A stretch of 64,000 nucleotides of DNA from Bradysia coprophila (taxonomy: Eukaryota > Arthropoda > Insecta > Diptera > Sciaridae), in contig NC_050736.1 of assembly GCF_014529535.1 (NCBI RefSeq), positions 3,348,001-3,412,000 of the forward strand, read 5' to 3'. The notes below the pieces were generated by a model. That model was not told the DNA's origin. It did not search any database and saw nothing but the letters and a program-made list of their open reading frames with translations. The position numbers and the translations under genes are program-made. Of the stretch, positions 34,201 to 45,445 are shown piece by piece. Position 1 is the first letter of the stretch; every line of letters starts with the position of its first letter.

Positions 34201-37200
34201 GCTCCAGTCATGACTCGCGTTAACAATTCATGCATCATGATCAATGAAAAGTAAAAATTAAAAAAAAAACCATTCAGGTGTTTGTACATTCAACAAATAT
34301 GACCACGATTATAAACCATATTGTACCTTGTCACATGTAATCACATAAAACATTTAATTCATTAATCAAAAAAAAAGAATAGTAAAAAAAATTAAATTCG
34401 CTCCCACCTCTTTCCAACCAATCCATTTGTCCCGCTTTAATTTTTACCTGTCTTTCACTATATCTTCTAAAGTTTATCCATTCAGGTGTTTCTCTCATGA
34501 GCACAGACCGCGAAGAAATCAATCAGTCTCGTTATGGCTATCAGAGAGTCAGCATTAAACGAAAAGGCCCCTATATAAAAAAAATATTAAAAATAAATTC
34601 GTGAAGCGTATCAATAACGTAAAAAAAGTATTGGTGTATGTTCATTTAAATGCGATTACGCATGTGTAGTACATCGGGGCATTGCAAGAGCATTTTGTTT
34701 GATTATCAGTTGTTGTAGAGGTTTTTTTTTTTTGATGAAATTGTTATCAAAAATGTCATTTATGACATAATTAATTACTGGATTTTTGTAATCATTTAAT
34801 CGGTTTTCAGTGATGAAAAATGAAATCAGACTTTTGTTGTGATTAGTTTCCATTTGAAAATTAGATTTCGATTGAAGATTGTTAATTCGAAAATTAATTT
34901 CTAGTAGCGTTACCCGGGTGGAAGAAGGTGAAATATAAGTGACTATTACATGATTATAACTTGAATGATAGATTTGCGCGATTGATTTTCATGGAATGGT
35001 AATACTGATTAAACTTGTTATACCGTAAAATAACAATCAGATATAATAATCTGAGTAGATTCTTGCGTGTAATAATGTTCAGTGATTGATTGATATTTGG
35101 CATGATGTTATATGGATTAAAGTTCAATAAAACGACTACGTTATCAAAGTAACAAAAAGAATTTTGTTAGTTTTAATTCAATTATTCGGATTTGTGATCA
35201 ATTTGAAATCGGTGTTTCAGACTAATAAATAATGCGACCGATTTAGTTCATTCGATAAAAGTGATATAGTAAATTGAAGGAATTCGACAAATCACGGACT
35301 CTTTTTATCGGAAAAGATTGTTTGGTTGATTTTTTTTTTCTTTATTTCTAATGTATACGGATACTATAGGCGATCAAATTGTGCCGTCATCAAACTTTTG
35401 GGTAATGCAGGTAAGCAATTAGTGATTATGTTGTCATAGTTAAATATAGTTAAGTCTTATCCTGAAATCTAACGGCCTATAGTTGGGGTCACGCACTTCC
35501 AAGAGTAAATGTATTTAGTGGAAGCTAGGTATCAACCAATTTCCGTTGTGTTATGTTCCAACGATAAAAAGTTGGTAATATTCATCAAAGACTATTAATA
35601 TGCAACTGTCTGTATTTCGGAGCCTCTACACAAACAGATATGGGGTTTCAGACTTTGTATTCAATGAGGAACGGAAACTTTTCTGTGCCTTAATTCAAAT
35701 TCCCCTAGTAATTACTTGCAACTCTACGCCTAAGTCCTGAATTTAAATTGTTAGGTGTAATGACAGTTTACTTGTTCTGAAGCAAAGGGAGAGATAAGAA
35801 CCATTTACGTAGAATACATACAAAAATCATCAGAGACGTAAGGTGAATCGCTTCAAGAGATCGAAAGCTTGACAGTAAATAGTGATTGTACGAACGGTTC
35901 GGTCTAGTGTAATCTAATAGGCATATTGAATAAAATACGTCGCTCGTTGGTTATAGTGAATTTGTAGTCGAATCTCCACACTGAGCTGCGGCGTTATAAT
36001 TTCTGTCTGAGCTTATTTCACTTGAGTTTCTGACAGATTCGAATATCTCAAATCTCTAGCAAAGAGTTTCAATGGAACAATTCATTTGGAACATAACGTT
36101 CATATTTGAAATAAATTCCACGAACACCTAAAATTACGGTATCACATGTGTAACTGAACCCTCATAAGAGATTTGCTACAAACAACCGACTCTCATGAGT
36201 TTTTTTGTACTTACGTTTGTTGACTTCCAAACTTCTTTCCTTGAGTTCCTTAGTGTCAGTACATTCCACATGAAAAACATCATCGTTATCGAAACTCGCT
36301 ATTAGACGACGAACTGCAGAAAACAGATCATTGTCTTTGGTTAATCATTTTTATCTCGACTTACAATCTCCAAGTTCTCCAAGACATTTAACATTTTAAT
36401 CTTAACATAATTCTTTAATAGAAATAAATAATGTCTCAACAGCCACACATTGCAAATTGTCATGTTTTTCAACGGAAATAATTCTGCCTCTTCAACAGCA
36501 CCAAATGTCTTTGGCTTTTCGTATACGACTTTAACATCACATTTTTAAGTCCATCTTCATGTTATTTCAAATAATTTTGTGAAATAAATCTTTATCTAGA
36601 CACCATTCAGATAGTGTTGCTTGAATACGAACACCATGAGCACCGTCAATTAGTGACCATACTTATGTTAACCATTCAAATTGATAAAAATTAAACTCTC
36701 GAAAACATATCGTATATATCGTCTAATAGATTCGCACAGATTAAAATTGAATTGATAATGTTGCAGATTTGTGTATTTCCTGTAATTGTAAATGATAGAA
36801 TTCAGATATTCATATCAATGTGTATAGTCAAGGCCCTTGTGTCAGAAAAAATGGCTCCGTTCGCCAAAATTGTACTGAACGAGTAGATTTTCGAAAAAGA
36901 ATATGTGTAACTGTTAATTTTTTGGCATGTAAGTTAACTGGAAAGCTTGAAAAAGGGACGCCACTATTAGGAGGTCTCTCCTAAAGAAATTAGTGACTAA
37001 AATTAACTACATAAATAGTTGATAATCTGAATTTTTGTCCATTAACCACATCACAAAAACGACAGCAGCATTCAATATCACCATTGTTAGTTATTTAGTT
37101 GAAAGTAATGCCTAGTGTTTGATAGAAAAATGTTTTGCATCATTCGTTTAAATAGGAAGTCATTGCTTACTTGAAATTTCCGTCGATATCTATTATCTAA

Positions 37201-38430
37201 TTCTATCTAATTATCTACTCCGTTTCTAAAAGGTTCCATTGTTCAAATTCTAACCGTTTTGGAATATACCACTTAGTACGTACCAGCTTGTCTTGAGACA
37301 GTACTGAGAATTCAAAGTTAATCCTTTATGTATTTGCGATGGCAAGACGATAACATAAAACAAGCATTAAATTTAGATGGCCTATGCGCAATTACGACCA
37401 AAGTAGTATAATGTGGTGCAGTTTCTATCGTTGTTTACATCTATTTACATCTTAGAATCGCTATAGGTGGTACAGTCTGACTAATTTGCCATCAGTACAA
37501 TTATATTTGACCATAAATATTGTTTAACGAAACACTTCAAGCATACAAGTAATAAAGAAGACGAAACAAACGACGAAGTAATTTTATTTTATAGGTCAAT
37601 CAATATCCTTAAAACTAAACTTCAGTTTATTTTCCGAAATAAATTATATTAATGGACAAGCACACACAGCGTTTATTCAAGAGCGAGAGAGAGACTTTTA
37701 AATAAAATCGATTGAAACCTGGGTAAAACAACATAAATTTTGAAATGAAAAGAATAACAAAAAGTGGAAGAAAAAGTAAAACTAAAGCAAACAAATCTAT
37801 AACTCTATAACTCTTAGTGTGGTGTTTTTTAAGTGTAAATATAAACTTTTCGATAAAATTTATTATCCTTTTAAGACTGACTTACGGGTTGTTTGACTAC
37901 AACTTAAACAACATTTTTATTATCGAATCCTTCATGTTAATTCTTTACATGTTTATAAATGTATATTCGCGTAGCTTTAATTCAAGTTTGGCATGAATCG
38001 TTGTTGTTTTATTACAAAAAAATTAAATAAAAAGAATTGGCAAAATATCAAATTAGATTACTTTTTGAGTTTTAGATGTGTTTTCGAACTTGTTTTTATG
38101 TTGCGGCGGTAATAAAATTGTCTGGCAAATTGATGTTCGATGGACACTTTTTTATCTGTTCTTACAAACTTATAGATTGACGATAAAGACCTTATTTTCA
38201 TTTCCATTTACTGAAATTCAATTCAACCAAAAATCAGTGTTTACATTCTCGGATCCAAATGTTTTAAAATGCTCTTACATTCAATCCAATAAAAAAATCT
38301 CTGAACGGTAAAAATGGTATCTAAAATATTAAAAACCATAAGTACTTAACACTAGGCAACAAAATAGTAGTTTTTGGAATGCGTGGATATGGTAGAATGG
38401 AGTAAGACAGTCACACACGTGAACTTCGCC
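31300..38430. other. Gene desert, AT-rich
   Basis: Mostly unique AT-rich sequence with homopolymer runs and no recognisable gene. A diverged reverse fragment of the TTAA MITE family lies at about 33285-33350 (GAAGTAAAAGATTTC then AAATGAAGTACAAG). Possible exons at 33.1 and 36.2 kb are described separately. Confidence 0.4.
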
Positions 38431-38439
38431 TCGAATGTG

Positions 38440-38850
38440 TTTCAGAATCAACTAGTCATCTGTTATAGACTATGACTAAAAAAATAAAATTTGAGCCTTA
38501 GCTACAGTGGGTTCATTTTAGTTCGGAACATATTTGACATTTTTGAGAGTTCTAAAAGTCATCGATGTTCCCAGTCAATAAAGCGTTTCCAGGTTATGAT
38601 ATTTTGGCACAAAATTTGAAAATCCCATAGCGAATTCAAATTTCGCGCCAAAATATCATAGACCGGGAAGAACTTAATTGACTGGGAACCTCGATGACTT
38701 TTAAAACTCTGATAAATCTGAAATTGTTCTTTCTAAAGATGAACACACTGTAGTGTTCTCTTATATGTAAAAACGTATAATAAAGCTAAAGAAGTAAAAG
38801 ATTTTCAGAAACAAACAAAAACATTGAACATATAATCATTCCCATCGCAT
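38440..38850 (-). mobile_element. TTAA-family MITE copy split by a Tc1-type MITE
   Basis: On the left, TAGTCATCTGTTATAGAC is the reversed right part of the family. On the right, GAAGTAAAAGATTTTCAGAAA is the reversed middle. The two halves are separated by the 246-bp element at 38505-38750, so the TTAA copy is the older insertion. Confidence 0.55.
38505..38750. mobile_element. Tc1/mariner-type MITE, 246 bp
   Basis: Starts CAGTGGGTTCATTTTAG and ends with the inverted CTAAAGATGAACACACTG. TA dinucleotides flank both sides (38503-38504 and 38751-38752). The arms are about 75 bp; the inner block AAAGTCATCGATGTTCCCAG is nearly perfect against its partner. CAGTG ends with a TA target fit Tc1/mariner. 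It has no transposase. Confidence 0.85.
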
Positions 38851-39190
38851 CAGAAATTGAAATTTGAAAGGTGGAAGTACTAGATTTAGCATTTACCAAC
38901 GCGGACATGTCATATCCTCTTCATATCGGCATGAGGGATTGAAACATCTAAATATAACAATTTCTCAATACAACAATCCGAAAAGCTATGTTCATTGTTT
39001 TAAACAATAATAACGCTACAAGCAAATCAACAATTTAATTTCCGGCCGAAAGAAATTTAAATTATCACACACTACACTGAACAAAAACGCAATTTCATGA
39101 TATTTATGAGTAACCAGAATAATCGAAATGAGAGAATAATTTTATTGTAATTAACTTGCTTTTTTTTACTACGTCGATTGCTGTAGACCA

Positions 39191-40173
39191 ATACGCAGCA
39201 TTTGTATATAATTTATATCAATAAAGCTATCAACAATGGCGAATACAACCAATAACGTATATAATACCTACTCGGAGTTATTCGGTCATAACATTCCGTC
39301 TACTCATACTCTGTAGAAATGTAAAAAAATCTATTATTTCTATTGGTTCCATGGAAAACATTAAAATGAGTGGATTCGGTTTTTTTTAGTATGTTGTTGT
39401 GAACAACACAAACGTGAACCACGTACCGGAAAACGCAGAACCATTAATTTATGAAATGAAATCAAAACTGAATTTCGTAATTTGCGGGGCTACAATAGAA
39501 GTATTAGAGTATTGCCTCGACAGTTTACAATGGGAAGTAACCATCACGTAGGTCTTAACACTTAAATTCGGCACATCTTGGCGCTGTTTTCATCTATCGC
39601 TTGTGTCTCTGCATATTTAACTCATAAATTCGACAATCCTCTTTTTACGAGGCACTCTTGTGAGAATGATAAAGTAAATCTGCAAAGGAACCTAACATTT
39701 CCTATTCGATTTTACAGAATTTCAAAGAACATCCTAAAGTCGCCTGAAGTAGTTCTAAAAGAGGTTGCAAAATTTGTAAAGGGGCAATCTTTCCTGGAAT
39801 TTTTTACAACAAATTTTGGAATTACAAAAGGCACTTTGTGCAATGAACTTGCTCTGTGTAATTTCTCAGTATTCCCTGTAGCCTATGAAAGCCTTTAAGA
39901 TTGAACTTATGTTTATCCAAACTTGCAATGTATAAAAAATGTTTTATTCTTCTCGAGTCATCAAGTCGCGGTTCCGATACGCAGCATTATATATAATTCA
40001 TCTATAAAGCTTTTAACAATGGCGAATATATATGTATAATAATACCCAGAGTCATTCGTTCATAACATTCCGTATATATGTACTTACTCATGAAGATATA
40101 GATACTATGTAGAAATTTAAAAAAAATCTATTATTTCTATTGGTTCCATGGAAAACATCAAAATGGCTGGATT
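39191..40173. repeat. Pair of direct repeats, about 190 bp each
   Basis: Segments 39191-39375 and 39977-40173 are direct copies: both start ATACGCAGCATT, contain ACAATGGCGAATA and CATAACATTCCGT, and end in TATTTCTATTGGTTCCATGG followed by AAAACAT. About 600 bp lie between them. This could be a local duplication or the long terminal repeats of a small, decayed LTR element. I saw no TG...CA ends, primer-binding site or polypurine tract, so I leave it unclassified. The 106-codon frame between them has no known motif. Confidence 0.7.
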
Positions 40174-42734
40174 TTAATGATTTGCGCATGAGCGATGATT
40201 CTGTATTTTTTTTGTACGTAATAAAAATCGATTTACATTTTTTTTTTCATCCAATGGAAGTAATTACGGTTGTAAATAAGACGATGTAAATAATGTACAA
40301 CATCAGTGCATGTATTATAGTTCCCTCAAGTCTGTACGATCAATGAATTTAATATTTTTATTTGAATAAATTTGATTAGAAAATATGGAATGATGGAATG
40401 TATTAATCATTCAACCGAAGCTCTACTATTCCACAGCGTCTCACAGCAATGACAGAACAAAACAGAAAAATTTGAACTCAATAATTTACGTTCAAATTTT
40501 CCTTATTTGCTTTAGACAAACTAGTTGTCATATTGTTTCTTTTTATGTAAATCAAATATTTGAAGCAATATCCTCATTATTATGAATGAACCACGGCACT
40601 TTTGTATGAAACATCATGCTTACCTTACGATACTAAGAGTCGCATTGTTTATACAACTATTTGAACTGTAACTAACAGTTTTAAATAAATGCCCAGGAAA
40701 TCAGATAAAAAGAGTGCAATAAATTGTAGTTTCTAGTAACAAAAATGACTAATAATTTTTATGTTTCCTGGAAATGATTTTTTATGTGACAAATATAAAC
40801 ATAATTTTGATTTCGTTGATGATTTTTTCGGCTACAAAGACGAAAATCCGATTAGAAGATAACGCACATGGAAGATGATAAGACGAGGTTTTTTTTTATT
40901 GTTTTATTGATTTTTTAAATTTAATTTTTTCTTCTGGATTATCCCAATCGTTAAATCTTTTACAAAGTCATTAACCAAATGCACAATTTTATGAGTTAAT
41001 GTTTAATAGAAACAATAAGACTGATGTAGAGAGAAAAATAGAATAAACAAGCGAATCAAGCAATGCTTACGGGAGAGAGTGTGAACCAATCAGATGATAG
41101 TATTTACCTTACATGAGAGAAATTTCTCGAGTGTTCATTAGTCTTCGCGACTTGAAACTCTTGAGAATTGGTAGATATGAAGAACTTTTTACTCTGGAAG
41201 GCGCAAACTTCTCCAGAAATTACTCGGTTAGGCTCGTACTATGAGCCTCATCGCCTTGGAGGATTTATAAATGTTCGGAAATCATAAGTTTCGGACATTC
41301 GTAACGCTCCACGGATCGTAGCTTGCAAGAACTAAAATCAGTAGATATGGAAACTGCACTGTACGTGAATGAATGTTGTTAATAAAAATGGAAAAATGGA
41401 TAAAAGAGATATGGAAACTACATATATGGCTAATGAGGTCTTATGTAAATACATGTTCAAATAATTTAAGTAAAACATCGATTAGTTGAACATACCCCGA
41501 TCAAATGAAGTAGTAGATGCGAAATTTGATAGAAAAATTTGAAAAAACCTAAAAATATCCTTTAAAACGTTAAGACAAGCATCTGGCGACAAACTTTGTC
41601 AAACAATCTCTTACACAGACAAGACGTATTTAGCATCAAACATCGGGAGATAATTTAAACAAAGCATGTAACAGACTTAGTAATTATAATGGTAATGCTT
41701 TTGCCGTTTGTAAAAGAATAAGACGTTCGAAAAACAGGTTCGACTTACATACACTTTCAATTCCAATGGATAAGTAGTGACACACAAATTTTGCTCAGTT
41801 GTTATCGTCTTACATCGAAAAGCTCCCCAGTGGCAAAATTTAGAAATAACATTTTGTAATAAATTAGAACTGCAATTAATACACTACACATAAATCGCTT
41901 TAAATTCCATTTAATCCAACTATTAGCTATCAATTAAACTCTGTGTGTCGATTAACAATTCGAAAAATGTGTGTGTAATCAACTGTTAATTAAAAAGGAA
42001 ATTCCAACAGCTTTTCAAAGATGACGAGAAAAAAAATCAACAAAATAATTTAATTAAAATAATTTATAAATTCTATGTTCCGAATTGGGTCATTAAATAA
42101 TACCTTAAGTATTATATTGGAATTTCATGTAATCAACGAATCTTGCTGGTTTTTTATTATTTGTTGTGAGGCACTTCAATAGACTCAATGACTACTCGTC
42201 ACAACAAAGCGCATATGTGAGATTCTTTTTTTTTACATCAACAGTAATGGTGTTATCATTTATTGTGTAAATAAAATTTAATTGTGTTTGCATTTTCATG
42301 ATGAAATAAAAATGCGTGAACAAATTTTTTTCCGAATGCGTCTATTATTAGATATACTTTCTAATCAAATAAACGAATGAGAGAGATTTCTGTTAGTAAG
42401 ATGCGAGATGCTGTTCGCTAGGTGTTGCAGTGATTGTAAAGTTATCATAGGGAGTATACATCAGTCTGACGAGTCTTCTTGTATTTTTTTAAATATTTTT
42501 TCTACAAAATAGTTCAACATTTTTTTATCAGATAGAAACCGGCAAAAAATCTAGTTCTTCACTCTTTGTTAACTTGCTTAACTTTATAAGGCAAAATACT
42601 GGTGGCATATGCACAAAAACCACATCACATGGATTACATTCTCCGATTGTTTCTACACTATTTATTCTTTCAACACAGACTGATCAGTTTGTAATGCGTT
42701 ATAGCATATCTTTTAGCCTTTTAGAAGCTTTCTG
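40174..42734. other. Gene desert, AT-rich
   Basis: No gene seen. A reversed left-half fragment of the TTAA MITE family starts at about 41495 (GATCAAATGAAGTAGTAGAT). Otherwise unique AT-rich sequence. Confidence 0.4.
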
Positions 42735-42870
42735 TAAACTATCTTGTAATGCTTAATGAAAAATCTATTACTTCAATATTTTTTAACATTAATTTCGCTG
42801 ATATAAGGGAACACTTGCTCTTATTTTTGTCGTCGATAGCAGATGACTAGCCGTTACTGTAAAACATAAA
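42735..42870 (+). mobile_element. TTAA-family MITE copy, 5' truncated
   Basis: Carries TCTATTACTTCAATATTTTTTAACAT, then TTTTTGTCGTCGATAGCAGATGACTAGCCG and a worn right end. The left terminus is missing. Confidence 0.6.
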
Positions 42871-44745
42871 TTCGAAACTAAGTATTATGAAATGTGGTCA
42901 CAATCTGGTCAAGAACTAACTAGATGTAACCAAAACCATACAATACTGTCATAGCAGCCACTCTTTATTTTGTACATAATAAAACCATAATAAAACTGTT
43001 GAAATTATAAAATTATTTGATTAACACACAATTGAATGATTGTGCCGCTTGGAATACTATAAAACTGACAATTATTTACCTTAAGTATGAAGACTAAAGC
43101 ACTATACACATTTTGTGATTTTGTTAGCTGCAACTTTGTTAACTTTAACAATCATTTCAGCATCTCAGAGTGGATGTATAACAGATCTTATCTATCCCTC
43201 ACTATCGATTGTATTGTGGAAAGTAGTTAATATTTAGCACATAACTACTAAATCATTTAATTTACTAATTTTCGTGACTTTTCGTTTCACGTCAACAGTC
43301 TAAGGGGACATGCACCGTACATTTAGTATCATTTAACCCCTCTATATTCCGATGATAACCATCGGAAAGTGTGTAATCTATTTCACAGCAGAAATATGAA
43401 ATAATATTAAACTTTTCCACTATACAGACAATTCGTACCTCTAATGATTGCGTGATAAATTTCGATTTGAAAACGGTAACACCATTAGTCAAAATTTGAT
43501 GTTAATTCTTTTTTTTTCTCTTCTTTTCTTTTTGACTCATCCATACCGCATTATGGAGTATAATAAAGAAATATGGTCAAAACATAACGTGTAAATTTGC
43601 TGATTATTTATAACATGTCTACGGGGTGAAATGTTACGTATTATATTTTATGTACGTTCATGAAACAGATGGTTTACACTTTAATTAGTACTAATGGATG
43701 AGTAGAATTGATTTTTTTCTTTTATTACTTTGGATCGGTGATTCTCGTTTCGTATCACATTTGTTATAGTTGATTAAAATAAACAAAAAGTTTTGACAAT
43801 GACTTATACCGAATTATTTTATTCATAGTTTATTTCGCAGAATTTGCATGCGTTCCTGCCATTTTCTTTAATTTCATCAGAATCATATTCAATCAGTCTG
43901 TCGAAAATTTATGAATCAAAAATTAATATGAATCTCTATCGGCATTATAGATTGATAATGCTCTCTCGCCCATCTATTACAATTAGTACCACATGGTAAA
44001 TATATCTCATTTTTTGTATAGAATAATTAACTAAATGCGATCGCTTGTGTCAAAACGCTTGACATAATGTTTTTTATGGTAATTTTCTAAAGCCAAACAT
44101 TTACCTTCAATTACACATAATAACTTTAATAAATGCAACATGTCATAAGCGTAAGCATTACAACAAAATGCTCTTTGAAAATATGTGATACACACAGACC
44201 TCCAGACCATTTAAGATTTTTTTTTCTGTTATTTAATATTTTAATTTGTATTCAATTATACTTCATTTCAGGAATTAAGTTAATTACAATGTTATTATTA
44301 CTATATTATTATACACATATATGCGTACATGGTATGGTATACATATATAGATACAATGCATTGTGAAGAGAATGTTAACGCATTGACACAGCTTTCATTA
44401 AAATACAAATCTAATATGCGTTGATGTTGTAATTGACAACATTAACAGACATTGTGTTTTGATTTATTTGAGTTAATATTGGGCATCAAGACCTTAAATA
44501 TTGATGTCATTTGTTATACATATATGAGATTTGGTTAATCATGTGCATAATTTGTTTTTAATAAATGGCAGGATGTAGGTTTTGTATCGTTTGAGGTTAC
44601 TGGAAATATGGTTTAGCAAACTTTGGATGACAACGTAGACCTGTTTGCAATGAGCGATGAATTCAGTAGATGAAGTAGTAAATAAAGTCTATGACTTTGC
44701 TCACAAAACAACTTGCAACTTAAACAGTTTTTAAACCTTTCATAA
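42871..44745. other. Gene desert, AT-rich
   Basis: No gene or well-bordered repeat was found. Short open frames at 43292-43492 and 44133-44366 are within chance for this composition. A reversed TTAA-family fragment may lie around 44640-44700 (GATGAAGTAGTAAATAAAG). Confidence 0.35.
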
Positions 44746-44753
44746 GCTGCAAG

Positions 44754-45234
44754 CAGAGTTGGATTGGTTATCCGAAAAACCGAAAATTTCGGTTCGGATA
44801 GAACCGAACCGAGAATTTCGGTTCGGATTGAACCGAACCGAAATTTTCGGTTCGGTTTGAACCGAACCGAATACTTTGGTTTTGTCGTAAAACAATATGA
44901 AATGAAGGCAGACTCGTCAAAATTGATTGATTTCATTATGAACTAAACAAAAGGAAGTAAATGGAGCAATTGCATGCGATTTTTGTGAGAAAACGAATTT
45001 GACAAGAACTTATGAGATTTTCAATTCTCAATAAAAGTATCATGCATTTGCTCCATTTACTTCTTTTTGGTTAGTTCATAATGAAATCAATCAATTTTGA
45101 CGAGTCTGCCTTCATTTCATATTGTTTTTCGACAAAACCAAAGTTTTCGGTTCGGTTCAATCCGAACCGAAATTCTCGGTTCGGTTCAATCCGAACCGAA
45201 ATTCTCGGTTTTTCGGATAACCGATCCAACTCTG
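44754..45234. mobile_element. hAT-type foldback element with CCGAACCG subrepeats, 481 bp
   Basis: Ends are CAGAGTTGGATYGGTTATCC in inverted orientation. The eight bases GCTGCAAG flank both sides (44746-44753 and 45235-45242), a perfect 8-bp target duplication. The arms are about 220 bp. Near each end are tandem, internally palindromic units of about 27 bp built from TTCGGTTCGG and CCGAACCGAA. The inner arms share TTTTGACGAGTCTGCCTTCA. Repetitive open frames on both strands of the arms are artefacts of the repeats. No transposase. Confidence 0.9.
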
Positions 45235-45242
45235 GCTGCAAG

Positions 45243-45412
45243 TGTACATTTTGCTATTAGCATTAAATCTGTTACTTCTTATGGTTACAGTAACGCTTAT
45301 TGGAAATTCCAAATCTTTTACTTCATTAGTTTTAGCAACATTTTGCTGTAAACCGAGACTCGTCAGATCTATATGCTTATTAATGTCGTTAATGTCGATA
45401 ACAGATGACCAT
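45243..45412 (+). mobile_element. TTAA-family MITE copy, 5' end lost
   Basis: Contains AAATCTGTTACTTCTTATGG, CAAATCTTTTACTTCATTAG, AACATTTTGC and AATGTCGATAACAGATGACC. The left terminus is replaced by the hAT foldback border, so the foldback probably inserted in or beside it. Confidence 0.6.
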
Positions 45413-45445
45413 CACTCCCACTCCCACTACTACTCCCACTCCCAT
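45412..45445. repeat. CTCCCA/ACT microsatellite
   Basis: Imperfect tandem CACTCC and ACTACT units starting right at the right edge of a TTAA-family copy. Confidence 0.7.

Larger units (their letters stand above)
28742..36313 (-). other. Candidate exons of an unrecognised gene
   Basis: Four minus-strand segments stand out by having open frames bounded by plausible splice sites: 36313-36215 (acceptor tttctgcag, donor gtaagt), 33174 to about 33070 (acceptor tttgtacag), around 29200-29095 (open, locally GC-rich, reading e.g. FRLSAAGMTDEEERAVEKQ) and 28813-28742 (acceptor ttattttag, donor gtagat, 24 codons exactly). The first two join in phase. The third has no convincing acceptor in phase, and no start codon or known domain is visible. 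Each open stretch is short enough to occur by chance. A real multi-exon gene is possible but unproven; a possible upstream donor lies at 49411. Confidence 0.18.

Noticed and set aside
34331..34522. Open frame containing RETPEWINFRRYSERQ
   Set aside because: Looks protein-like but has no acceptor upstream, and its junction to neighbours is not in a consistent phase.
36365..36387. Start exon MSWRTWR before the segment at 36313
   Set aside because: It ends in phase 2 whereas the open frame of the next segment needs phase 1, so joining gives a stop.
39578..39898. 106-codon open frame between the direct repeats
   Set aside because: No domain motif, and the length is within chance for the number of frames scanned; not an LTR-element protein I can recognise.
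44613..45351. Several open frames with RTEILGSVLSEPKFSVF repeats
   Set aside because: They are translations of palindromic CCGAACCG units in the foldback arms, seen on both strands.
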